Positions 1-7,732 of a DNA stretch of 10,048 bases are shown one piece after another. The position numbers and the translations under genes are program-made. Position 1 is the stretch's first letter; each line of letters starts with the position of its first letter. The stretch spans positions 1 through 10,048 of the forward strand of contig JAPLCR010000663.1 in the NCBI GenBank assembly GCA_026392135.1, given 5' to 3'. The stretch is from Armatimonadota bacterium (GTDB taxonomy: Bacteria; Armatimonadota; Chthonomonadetes; Chthonomonadales; Chthonomonadaceae). The notes below the pieces were generated by a model. That model did not search any database and was not told where the DNA came from. It worked only from the letters and a program-made list of their open reading frames with translations.

Positions 1-283
1 CTAGTTTTTCGAATACAAGATGCGGGTTTAGGGAGCGCAACTGCTTCAACAGGTCGGAGTCGGAGGGCGCAGGGGACATCTTGTCTGCGTTGCGAAGAAG
101 AGTGAACTTCATGGACGATTGCGATATTTCGTCCTGCGAGGGCATACGCTTGAGGCGCGGTTGGAACACCCAAACGGTGACGAGATACTGCTTGCTCTTC
201 TGCGGTTGGGCAAAAGCCGCGGCGCACACAAACAAACAGAGAGCAACGATTCCTATAATTCGCGCTGTATCGCCTCTTCGCAT
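1..283 (-). CDS. Secreted protein of unknown function, N-terminal part only
   Basis: The reading frame starts at ATG 283-281 and runs off the left edge after 94 codons. I do not recognise the family. Residues 1-25 form a classical Sec signal peptide: MRR at the start, a hydrophobic core (IIGIVALCLFVCAAA) and an A-F-A cleavage site before QPQKSK. The residue before Cys20 is Val, so this does not look like a lipobox, and type I signal peptidase processing is more likely. The mature part starts with a beta-like stretch (YLVTVWVFQ) followed by a charged, polar segment and LLKQLRSLNPHLVFEKL. A short-strand-plus-helix layout like this occurs in small secretin-like N-terminal domains, but that is a guess. 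A good ribosome site (AAGGGAG) lies 7-8 bases upstream, and a TTGACA promoter lies about 75 bases upstream. The product is probably periplasmic or extracellular. The gene is transcribed away from the dehydratase operon. Confidence 0.75.
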   Translation of the reverse strand, partial: MRRGDTARIIGIVALCLFVCAAAFAQPQKSKQYLVTVWVFQPRLKRMPSQDEISQSSMKFTLLRNADKMSPAPSDSDLLKQLRSLNPHLVFEKL

Positions 284-497
284 GGCACTGCTCCCTTTCT
301 CCGGCAACTTAAAGTCAAGCCTTGTCCGTTAGTTTCAAAGGCTTACTACTACTTACAAGTATGCAAAAAATTGCTAATTTTGTCAATTGTTTGCAAAAAA
401 AAAGCAATGTGTCACGAACATTTTTGTTTGATAATAATACGAACCTCTGCTTCTAATTCATTGCGGACTCAAATTTTTATTTTTGGAAACGAGAACC
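284..497. other. AT-rich divergent intergenic region with A-tracts
   Basis: This region separates the minus-strand secreted-protein gene from the plus-strand dehydratase and is clearly more AT-rich than both. A-tracts at 365-370 and 395-403, each preceded by TGC, are 30 bases apart (about three helical turns), with a T-tract at 378-381 between them, so the DNA may be bent. ATTGCT (370-375) and AGCAAT (403-408) form an inverted pair around this core, and TTTGCAAA (390-397) is palindromic. For the dehydratase, GATAAT at 430-435 is a plausible -10 box, but I see no convincing -35 at the right distance (TGTCAC at 410-415 is only 14 bases away). No open frame here looks real. Confidence 0.45.
358..386 (-). 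promoter_or_regulatory. Sigma-70 promoter for the secreted-protein gene
   Basis: On the minus strand a perfect -35 box TTGACA (386-381) is followed after exactly 17 bases by CATACT (363-358), which matches the -10 consensus at four of six positions. The predicted start is near 351, giving a leader of about 70 bases before the ATG at 283. The spacer is T-rich. The element lies in the AT-rich divergent region shared with the dehydratase operon. Confidence 0.6.
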
Positions 498-2405
498 ATG
501 AACCAACCTACCGAAACCGACATCTACGCCATTCGCACCAAAGCGTCGGGCCCCATTGGAGAGTTACCCCTCACCGCTGAGATGCTTCTAGAACGCCCCA
601 GCGGAGACATCTTCGCCCTTTCGCAAAACGCCGGAATGGGCTGGAACCCGAAACACCTCACCCGTAAGGAGTTCCTGCTGCTCAGTACGCAGGGCGGTAT
701 ACGCAACCCCGACGGCTCTCCTGTCGCTCTAGGCTATCACACAGGGCACTGGGAGGTGGCACTTCTGATGCAGGCGGCGGCGGAAGAGATTACCGCGCAA
801 GGGGGCATACCCTTTGCCGCGTTCTGCTCCGACCCCTGCGACGGACGCTCGCAAGGTACGACGGGCATGATGGACAGCCTTCCGTTTCGCAACGACAGCT
901 CAATGGTTCTGCGGCGGCTTATACGTAGTCTGCCAAACCGCAAAGGCGTGTTAGGCGTTGCGACGTGCGACAAAGGGCTTCCCGCCATGATGATGGCTCT
1001 TGCCGCCATGCACAACCTGCCTATTGCGCTAGTTCCGGGCGGAGTGACCCTGCCTCCTGAAAACGGAGAGGATGCAGGCAAAGTACAGACTATCGGGGCG
1101 CGGTTCGCGCACGGTATGATAACCCTGAAAGAGGCGGCGGAGTTGGGGTGTAGGGCGTGCGCTACGCCGGGCGGCGGATGTCAATTCTTCGGGACGGCGG
1201 CGACGGCACAGGTGGTTTCAGAAGCACTAGGCATGAGCCTGACGCACTCTGCCCTTGCGCCCTCTGGTCAGCCAATTTGGCTCGATATGGCGCGGCGAAC
1301 TGCCCGCGCTCTAATGGAGTTGGAGGCGCGAGGGATAACCGCGAAGGATATTATCACCAAAAAGTCGCTCGAAAACGCGATGATGGTTCACGCCGCTTGC
1401 GGAGGCTCTACCAACCTACTGCTACCTATCCCCGCCATCGCCCACGCCGCGAAACTCCCGCGCCCCACTGTTCACGACTGGATTAAGATAAACCGCTACG
1501 CCGACCACCCAACAGTGCGCTTCTACCTTGCGGGAGGGGTTCCCGAAGTGATGCTACATCTGCGCGAGCTGGGTTTGCTCCATCTGGATGTCCTCACCGT
1601 AGCGGGCAAAACGCTTGGTGAGAGCCTAGAAGAGTGGGAGGGTTCGGAACGGCGGACGCGAGTGCGGGCTATTCTGCAAGAGCAGGATGGGGTTAATCCC
1701 GATGATGTTGTGCTTTCGCCAAGCAGGGCGCGAGAGCGGGGGCTTACCAGCACCGTCACGTTCCCCATCGGAAACCTCTGCCCAGAAGGCTCCGTCATCA
1801 AAAGCACCTCCATAGACCCCAGCGTTGTAGATAGCGACGGAGTCTATCGCAAGCGGGGAAGAGCGCGTGTCTTTATTCGTGAAACCGACGCTATTGCCGC
1901 CATCAAAGGGCAAGGCGACAAGAGAGTAGAGGCGGGGGATATCCTTGTACTGATATGCCGAGGTCCCTTGGGGGCTGGAATGGAGGAGACCTATCAGATA
2001 ACCTCTGCCCTGAAGTTCCTCCCTTGGGGCAAGCAAGTAGCCGTTGTTACCGACGCTCGCTTCTCTGGGGTCTCAACGGGGGCGTGTATTGGTCATGTTG
2101 GTCCCGAAGCCCTCGCAGGGGGGGCAATTGGCAAGGTGTTGGACGACGATGTTATCGAAATACTCGTAGATAGAAATAACCTACTCGGAACCGTCAACCT
2201 TATTGGACATGGCGAAGAGATATGGGGCGCGGAGCAGGGCACAAAGGTACTTGCAGAGCGCGGTATGCGCCCCGACCTTGAAGCGGACGCAGAGCTACCT
2301 GACGATACTCGGCTATGGGCAGCACTTCAAGCGGTTGGCGGGGGAACATGGGGCGGCTGCGTCTACGATGTGAACGCGATTGTGGAGGCGTTGCAGAAGC
2401 GTTAG
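498..2405 (+). CDS. yjhG: YjhG/YagF-family dehydratase (probable D-xylonate dehydratase)
   Basis: A 635-residue IlvD/Edd-superfamily enzyme that dehydrates a sugar acid, most likely D-xylonate to 2-keto-3-deoxy-xylonate, in the cytoplasm. It follows E. coli YjhG (as I remember it) almost end to end: IYAIRTKASGPIGELPLTAEML near the start, NAGMGW (44-49), and PDDTRLWAALQAVGGGTW near the end. Candidate iron-sulfur ligands are Cys114 (DPCDG), Cys157 (TCDKG, with the metal-site Lys158) and Cys228 (GGCQF). The catalytic-type serine is in TDARFSG (about 523). ATG 498 is preferred over TTG 483 because GGA/GAG bases precede it and the family match begins just after it. Oddity: between DWIKIN and HPTV (residues about 332-337) it lacks about 12 residues that carry the conserved VP-x-L...P-x-G loop, in frame. 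A different sugar-acid substrate is possible. It is probably co-transcribed with the small membrane protein 22 bases downstream. Confidence 0.9.
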   Translation: MNQPTETDIYAIRTKASGPIGELPLTAEMLLERPSGDIFALSQNAGMGWNPKHLTRKEFLLLSTQGGIRNPDGSPVALGYHTGHWEVALLMQAAAEEITAQGGIPFAAFCSDPCDGRSQGTTGMMDSLPFRNDSSMVLRRLIRSLPNRKGVLGVATCDKGLPAMMMALAAMHNLPIALVPGGVTLPPENGEDAGKVQTIGARFAHGMITLKEAAELGCRACATPGGGCQFFGTAATAQVVSEALGMSLTHSALAPSGQPIWLDMARRTARALMELEARGITAKDIITKKSLENAMMVHAACGGSTNLLLPIPAIAHAAKLPRPTVHDWIKINRYADHPTVRFYLAGGVPEVMLHLRELGLLHLDVLTVAGKTLGESLEEWEGSERRTRVRAILQEQDGVNPDDVVLSPSRARERGLTSTVTFPIGNLCPEGSVIKSTSIDPSVVDSDGVYRKRGRARVFIRETDAIAAIKGQGDKRVEAGDILVLICRGPLGAGMEETYQITSALKFLPWGKQVAVVTDARFSGVSTGACIGHVGPEALAGGAIGKVLDDDVIEILVDRNNLLGTVNLIGHGEEIWGAEQGTKVLAERGMRPDLEADAELPDDTRLWAALQAVGGGTWGGCVYDVNAIVEALQKR

Positions 2406-2427
2406 AAAGAAATTGAGGCAGTACAAC

Positions 2428-2718
2428 ATGGTTCAGTGGTGGCTCATCATTGCAGGGGCGGGGCTTACTCTTGGCGGAATAACCGCCGCGACGGGCGAAG
2501 GAGTGCGTGTCTTTACAAAGACACTGGGTGTGCCGCTCGTGCTTCTGCTCCTGCGTGCCTCTCTCCCTGAACGCCTACATGGGGCGCACAACCCCTTCCC
2601 TATCCTCCTCGAATACGTGGCTCTTTCATTCACCGCATTTGTAGGTGACTATCTTATCGGGCGTAGGCTTGGCAAGAGCGACGCGCAGGGGTTTCGCGAG
2701 GAGACGGTAGGGCATTAA
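2428..2718 (+). CDS. Small membrane protein, unknown function
   Basis: A 96-residue protein I cannot place in a family. ATG 2428 is chosen because GAGG (2415-2418) sits nine bases upstream; the earlier in-frame ATG at 2380 lies inside the dehydratase gene. Two or three hydrophobic segments are visible: residues about 3-22 (WWLIIAGAGLTLGGITA), about 32-43 (LGVPLVLLLL) and about 58-77 (ILLEYVALSFTAFVGDYLIG). A short charged tail rich in Arg, Lys and Glu follows, probably in the cytoplasm. The start is 22 bases after the dehydratase stop, so the two genes are probably one transcript, but nothing in the sequence links this protein to sugar-acid use. It does not look like a known transporter subunit. 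Confidence 0.7.
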   Translation: MVQWWLIIAGAGLTLGGITAATGEGVRVFTKTLGVPLVLLLLRASLPERLHGAHNPFPILLEYVALSFTAFVGDYLIGRRLGKSDAQGFREETVGH

Positions 2719-2967
2719 TCACAGTTTAATGCGTTGGTGTCGGCAGTATCAAGAACGGGGCATCACCGCCCTCTGCAACCATCACATAGGCGGCAACAAC
2801 ACCGTGTTGGAATAAGAAGCAGTTAGAAGCTCCTCAGAACCAACTCCACTGCTACACGCCTGCCCAGATGTTGGGTACAGGCTCCTGTTGCAAGAGACGG
2901 ACAGTTCTGAAACGTGACCAATATATGGAGGCACCCCTTCAGAGATACCGAGTAGTGTAGTGATAGG

Positions 2968-5424
2968 TCAACTTGCGAGAGCACAAAGCTTTCTATCCGT
3001 TTTCTGAGCATACATACGGGCATCCGCAATAGAAAGCAGCACCGCATTGTCAGTACCATCGTTAGGGAAACAGGCGTACCCAATACTGATACCTAAACGC
3101 AGTCGCCCTAGCCGTGAGTGCATCAGCCCTGAATCGTACTGTGAAACAGCCTCTTGTAGGCGGCACATCATCTGCATTGCGGCACTCGAATCGGCTCCCT
3201 CCAAAACTATCAGGAACTCATCGCCTCCATAACGTGCTATCACGTCCTGCTCGCGCACTATAGAGCGGAAAATTGCAACAAGGTCACGCAGAACGGTATC
3301 GCCTTTTTGGTGACCAAAGTTGTCGTTGATAGGCTTAAAGCTATCCAAATCGAGGCAGAGTAGCGCAAAGCGATCTGACTCGCGAGAAGGCGTGGCATCC
3401 TCTAGAGTCGGTTTTAGTGGGTCGGAAATAAGCAAGGTATCGTTAGAGTGGGTGTGCCGCCTCTTAACTACGGAGTTACAACGCTCCTCAATGTATTTGG
3501 TTATAAAACGGATGTTATTCGCCCCTGTAAGCGAATCGGTATAGGCTTGCCCCCGTGTTCGGTCATAGAGCAACCCGTTATAGAATGCGAGTGCCGCCCT
3601 CTCCGCAATGATCTCTAGTAGCTGCTTGTCATAGTCCCCAAAAGCCGCCGCTTCGTGATGATATATGTTTATGGTTCCCAACACTTCGCCCTGATGTATG
3701 ATAGGAACAATAAGAGCCGTTTGTAGTGGTAGCCACAATGACCCCTGAGAGGGATTCAGCATTAGGTCGTCAGGGTCATACCCTCCTAAATAGGTCTCTC
3801 CCGTATGAGCAACTTGCCACGAACGGCTACTGGAGTTGATAGTGTAGCTGTTCATGAAAAAGTCCCGGTTCATGCCCGTTACTGAACCAACACGCAAGAG
3901 TTGGTCTTCCTCTTTCATTAGGCACAGGCAGGACGAAAAGGCAAAAATGGCTTCTAGTTTGCGTCCTAGTATCTCTAGCGTCTCTGCCAACCCAAGACTA
4001 GAGGAGAGTGTTTGAGCAACTTCATAGAGTGCCCATAGTTCGGTAGAGGCACGCTGGATGTCGCGCACAGCCTGATCTGTAATGTTCTGTACGGGCTTCT
4101 CCGCCAGTTTGGGAGCGAGCGGTCCTTGCCCTTCGGCAGCCATCTCCTCAACCACCCCGTCTATTATTCTGAGAAAGACCTCCACTACCGCAGGGTCAAA
4201 GTGAGTTCCTGAATCCTTAGTGATGACACCTATTGCCTTTTCGTGTGTCCAAGCCTCACGATAGGAGCGAGTCGAAGTCAGCGCGTCATAGACATCTGCT
4301 ACTGCCAGAATGCGTGCCGTAAACGGAATGGCTTCCCCTTTTAGCCCCTCTGGGTAGCCCGTTCCATCCCACTTCTCATGGTGATACTTTACGACGGGGA
4401 GAACGGGCCATGGAAACTCAACGGGATCTAGTATTGCGGCACCGATTTCGGGGTGCTTTTTAATTTTTTCAAACTCCTCTGGTGTCAGCCTCCCCGGCTT
4501 CATCAAAACATACTCGGGCACGCCCAGTTTACCAATGTCATGTAGCAGTGCTCCAGTATTGACTCCCTCCATATCAATAGCATTCAGCCCTATCTCTTTC
4601 GCTATTGCGACTGCATAGCGCTGCACTCTTAGGATATGCTGATGTGTGTACTGGTCTTTAGCATCAATGGCAAGAGCAAGGCTTTTTATCGTTGCGAGAT
4701 AGAGGTCTGCAAGTTGTTCCTTCCCTATTTGTAAGTCCTCGATGTGCTGTAGTTTCTCCTCTTCACGAGAGGTATAGATAGCGTAGGAGTAGTAGGTTAG
4801 GTAGATAACAGGGGAAGCGAACAGAAGAAAGCCGGTGATTTGCCTTCCCGAAATGATAATTGCTAGAGTACTAACACTCGCTCCTGCAAAATAGCTTGGA
4901 GCTGTCCAGAGAAACGTCTGCTTCCAAAGTTTGACGGGATTCTTATTTGTGCATAATGAGATTACGGTTGCTACGCTCCCTGTGTTGATAGCAAAGTAAG
5001 TCAGGGCAGAGCCTACTACTGCCTGAAACGCTTCAAGCGGGCGTAGGGTCAACGTCCCTCCGTTCAACGCCAAAAACACAGTTCCTGCAAACCAAGCCTC
5101 AATGGCACTTAAAGTGACATTGAAGACCACTTGGTAGGTAGGCTGAGGTTTTGGGAAGAGGCAACCTGTCAGGCAACTAAATACGGCTACTAATAGGCTA
5201 ATACTGGGACCAAAATGGAGTAACGCGGCGAAGGTAATAGCGAAACCAAGCGACATCGAGCCTACGTCATCCGCGCCCTTGTGTCGCATTAGGGTGATGG
5301 CTATCTCCCAAGTGTGCGACTTGAATTTTGGGAAGGAGTGGAACAACGCGGCAAAAGTGCATATCACTCCCGTCAGAGTAATGGCGCAGATAAAAATTTG
5401 TGCTCTTAGTGGCAGGTTTTTCAT
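2968..5424 (-). CDS. Membrane HD-GYP / GAF / GGDEF cyclic-di-GMP protein
   Basis: An 818-residue inner-membrane signalling protein. Residues 1-215 form a multi-helix membrane sensor of the MASE type (SMSLGFAITFAALLHFGPS near 56-74). An HD-GYP phosphodiesterase domain spans about 240-420, with H261, HD 295-296 (LLHDIGKLGVP), HH 348-349 and DGTGYP 353-358, so its metal ligands look intact. A GAF domain spans about 460-615. A GGDEF cyclase domain spans about 625-815, with an intact GGDEF motif at 733-737 and an RxxD inhibitory site (R724-D727) exactly five residues before it. Both opposing activities therefore look possible: synthesis of cyclic di-GMP and its breakdown to pGpG or GMP. About 25 extra residues (near 655-682) lie between the first GGDEF helix and the FALLCLDLDSF strand. 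The start has a GGGAGAGG ribosome site about nine bases upstream, embedded in a hairpin. The gene is transcribed alone. The sensed signal cannot be read from the sequence. Confidence 0.93.
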   Translation of the reverse strand: MKNLPLRAQIFICAITLTGVICTFAALFHSFPKFKSHTWEIAITLMRHKGADDVGSMSLGFAITFAALLHFGPSISLLVAVFSCLTGCLFPKPQPTYQVVFNVTLSAIEAWFAGTVFLALNGGTLTLRPLEAFQAVVGSALTYFAINTGSVATVISLCTNKNPVKLWKQTFLWTAPSYFAGASVSTLAIIISGRQITGFLLFASPVIYLTYYSYAIYTSREEEKLQHIEDLQIGKEQLADLYLATIKSLALAIDAKDQYTHQHILRVQRYAVAIAKEIGLNAIDMEGVNTGALLHDIGKLGVPEYVLMKPGRLTPEEFEKIKKHPEIGAAILDPVEFPWPVLPVVKYHHEKWDGTGYPEGLKGEAIPFTARILAVADVYDALTSTRSYREAWTHEKAIGVITKDSGTHFDPAVVEVFLRIIDGVVEEMAAEGQGPLAPKLAEKPVQNITDQAVRDIQRASTELWALYEVAQTLSSSLGLAETLEILGRKLEAIFAFSSCLCLMKEEDQLLRVGSVTGMNRDFFMNSYTINSSSRSWQVAHTGETYLGGYDPDDLMLNPSQGSLWLPLQTALIVPIIHQGEVLGTINIYHHEAAAFGDYDKQLLEIIAERAALAFYNGLLYDRTRGQAYTDSLTGANNIRFITKYIEERCNSVVKRRHTHSNDTLLISDPLKPTLEDATPSRESDRFALLCLDLDSFKPINDNFGHQKGDTVLRDLVAIFRSIVREQDVIARYGGDEFLIVLEGADSSAAMQMMCRLQEAVSQYDSGLMHSRLGRLRLGISIGYACFPNDGTDNAVLLSIADARMYAQKTDRKLCALAS

Positions 5425-5431
5425 ATTGATT

Positions 5432-5448
5432 GCCTCTCCCAGAGAGGC
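5432..5448 (-). promoter_or_regulatory. Hairpin covering the ribosome site of the HD-GYP/GGDEF gene
   Basis: A perfect 7-base inverted repeat, GCCTCTC (5432-5438) and GAGAGGC (5442-5448) with a 3-base loop, lies 8 bases before the ATG at 5424. In the mRNA the purine-rich arm holds the GGGAGAGG Shine-Dalgarno, so folding would hide it. The far side of this stem is also part of a longer 10-base inverted repeat: GAGGCGTTGT (5444-5453) with ACAACGCCTC (5495-5504). Forming the longer pairing would free the ribosome site. This resembles a translational on/off switch, provided the transcript starts upstream of 5504, which I could not establish. Confidence 0.4.
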
Positions 5449-5799
5449 GTTGTCGACTTCATCGGAGTGAAAACGCCTAGTTTTAACCTTCGTTACAACG
5501 CCTCACGCTAGGTCAATAGGTGAGTTTCAGGTGTTTGCATCGAAATGCTACACGACTCTGAATGTCTTGGCTCCTCTGCCCCCCTTTTTCGGTTTAGTCG
5601 TTCTTTCCGATTTCAGATAGGGGTGAGGCTAAGCCTAAAAAGCCAAAGTTGAAGGAATATAGAAAACCAATCTATTATTGGCTTGCCCTACGCACGTCTG
5701 TATAGTAACTTCTCCCACTTAACGTAGGGCGAGGGCTGGAAGAGAGCGATAATTGTACCAAAGGATAGCCTCTAGGAGTGAATGGCAGAGGGTAATTTC

Positions 5800-5849
5800 A
5801 AAAATCAAGCCCCCTTTCTCTGTTTGGAAACAGGTGAGAAGGGGGCTTG
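5800..5849 (-). terminator. Intrinsic terminator after the acyl-CoA ligase gene
   Basis: CAAGCCCCCTTTCTC (from 5806) and GAGAAGGGGGCTTG (to 5849) form a GC-rich stem of about 14 pairs with one bulged base. A second inner stem, CTGTT/AACAG, closes a small loop. On the minus strand the stem is followed directly by ATTTTT (5805-5800), the classic release signal. There is no T-run on the plus-strand side. It lies 41 bases beyond the ligase stop codon. Confidence 0.8.
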
Positions 5850-5889
5850 GCTGGACTTAATAGGCTGTGAATCTGCTAACGGTCAAAGC

Positions 5890-7645
5890 CTAGTCGCGTG
5901 CGAAGCTTGCTAAAATAGAGGCGTAGTTTTCCGCGACCACTTTACGCCGCACCTTGAGAGTAGGGGTCAACTCTCCCGCTTCGATGCTGAACGGCTTAGG
6001 AAGGAGGCGGAAGCGTTTTATCCGCTCGTAGTCGGGGAGCGTCGCGTTTACCTTGTCGATCTCTGTTTTTACGATTTTCTGAACCTCGGCGTTTTCAATC
6101 AGCTCTTCCGCTGAACCCACAATGCTGTTCTGCTTTGCCCACCCCAGCAACTTATCAAACGCGGGAACTATCAACGCACTCACGGTAGACTGCCTGTCTC
6201 CAAAGAGTACCGCCTCGCCAATCCAGTCGCTATGCTTGAGTTCAGCTTCAATAGGTTGAGGCGCAACCTTTTTGCCGTTACTCAATACGAGCAGATCTTT
6301 TTTGCGGTCAGTAATTTTCAAGTAGCCGTCAGCAGAGAGTTCTCCAATATCGCCCGTGTGGAACCACCCCTCTGCATTAATAGCCTCCGCCGTTGTCTCT
6401 GCGTGGCGAAAGTAGCCCTTCATGCGCCCCTGCCCGCGCATCAAAATCTCGCCATCTTCCGCAATTTTTACCTCCGCTTTCGGAAGTAGCGTCCCGACGG
6501 TTCCGACGCGCTCCTTCCCCGGTCGATTGATGGCAATAATGCTTGTCTCCGAAAGTCCATACCCTTCTAAGAGTTCGATGCCAATACCTAAGAAAAATGA
6601 CACAGTAGCGAAGCCTCCCTCCTGTGGTTTTTTCGCGAATTTTGGAGAGGATGAGTTTGTCAGCAAGGGCGTGCTGTAGGCGCAGAAGTAGCCCTATCGG
6701 CTTGCCCATCCGTAATTTTTCGGAGTATGCCGTACCGACCTTTAGCCCCCACTCTATTTTTTTGCGTTTGCTAGGCTCTTGTTTCGCTAAGCCCTCGTGT
6801 GCTTTGGAGTAGATATTCTCCCAAAGGCGCGGGACGCAGAGCATGAGAGTGGGGCGCACGGCAGTCTGTATCTCTTCGGTGAGGGCAGACAGCCCCAATG
6901 AGTAGGTAGTACAGGCTCCGGCGCGTAGCGCGATATAGTAGCCCATGCGTTCAGTGATGTGTGAGAGGGGTAGGAAGGAGAGAAAAACATCTCCCACACC
7001 GACATCTGCGATACGGTGTTCTACCACTGCATCAGGGGTCTGTAGCAGGTTCAAATGGGTGAGCATGGCTCCTTTAGGTTCACCTGTTGTGCCAGAGGTG
7101 TAGATGAGGGTGGCTATATCGTCGGGAGAGACGGCGGAGGCAAGAGTATCCAACTCCGCGTCAGATCTGCCGGCGGCTTGAAATAGCGAGGCGAAGTCGA
7201 TTACCTCCTGCCCGTTCGTGAGGGTGCTATCCAGTGTGATGACATACTCCAACTTCGGGGTCTCTGCTCGAAATTCGCCTACCTTCGCTAGCAGCTTCTT
7301 GTCTGCTACTATGATGGCGCGTGCTTCCGAATCACGAATGATGAAGCCCGCCTGCACTGCTGGTAGCGTAGTGTAGGGGGCTACGATAACCAGTCCGAGT
7401 AGGTGCGAGGCGAGGTCTACCAGTGCCCATTCAGTGCGGTTCTCAGAGAGAAGAGCGAGGGTATCGCCCCTTTTCAGCCCTAGAGCGTCCAGTCCACGTG
7501 CAAGGTCTTTCACCTTCTGTGCGGTCTCGTTATAGGTGAGGTAAGTGTAGCCGCTGTTGCGGCTTGGGCGTGTCCCAAAAGCGGGGCTGCTCCCACAACG
7601 CGCCGCCGTCTCCTGAAACATACGGTATAGAGTGCGATTTGACAT
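5890..7645 (-). pseudogene. Long-chain acyl-CoA ligase, broken by a frameshifting deletion
   Basis: An AMP-binding (ANL family) ligase of the FadD type, which would activate a fatty acid with ATP and CoA. The first frame runs from ATG 7645 to about 6598: P-loop YTSGTTGEPKGAML near 182-195, LSFLPLSHITERM near 222-234, ending with KTTGGRLRY at residue 347. The second frame continues with FFLGIGIELLEGYGLSETS (motif A5), WFHTGDIG, YLKITDRKKDLLVLSNGKK and the C-terminal LTPTLKVRRK lysine motif, and stops at 5890. At the junction (about 6597/6598) only 10 bases separate GGRLR from FF, where relatives have about 15 residues including the adenine-contacting SGGAPL segment. About 35 bases are therefore missing and the frame is lost. 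If ribosomes initiate at 7645, they make a 422-residue product ending in nonsense. The rest is clean, so the damage is recent or an assembly artefact. It lies 87 bases downstream of the VanZ-like gene. Confidence 0.85.
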
Positions 7646-7732
7646 AGTATCTCAACTGCTCCTCAAAAATTCGTGTTAGGATAGTGTATCACGCAGTAGG
7701 GATAAAAAGAAATAGGGCGCAGGCAAGCTTTA

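Larger units (their letters stand above)
5425..5889. other. Gene-poor region with several inverted repeats
   Basis: No convincing coding frame lies between the HD-GYP gene start and the ligase stop. The region holds the leader structures of the HD-GYP gene (5432-5504). GTGT/ACAC plus GCAT/ATGC at 5531-5553 form a small hairpin that would carry a UUCG loop on the minus strand. CCAAT/ATTGG (5667-5681) has a 5-base loop. GCCCTACG (5685-5692) pairs with CGTAGGGC (5723-5730), and on the plus strand this stem extends by one GU and one AU pair to 10 pairs. The intrinsic terminator of the ligase gene is at 5800-5849. On the plus strand TTGAAG (5649-5654) and TATTAT (5673-5678), 18 bases apart, are a weak promoter candidate just before the 10-pair stem. 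I do not recognise a known RNA family here. Confidence 0.35.

Noticed and set aside
81..580. Two plus-strand frames at the left end
   Set aside because: They lie opposite the signal-peptide gene or cross the AT-rich promoter region and show no protein features of their own.
1626..2036. 136-codon open frame on the minus strand inside the dehydratase gene
   Set aside because: Antisense to a clearly conserved enzyme, no ribosome site and no recognisable domain; it is a shadow of the coding strand.
5488..5516. TTGACC (minus strand, 5516-5511) as the -35 box of the HD-GYP gene promoter
   Set aside because: No acceptable -10 box at 15-19 bases; the promoter of this gene remains unassigned.
5890..6666. 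Separate 258-residue protein starting at ATG 6666
   Set aside because: Its first 25 or so codons are the ligase coding region read out of frame; it is the C-terminal half of the broken ligase, not an independent gene.
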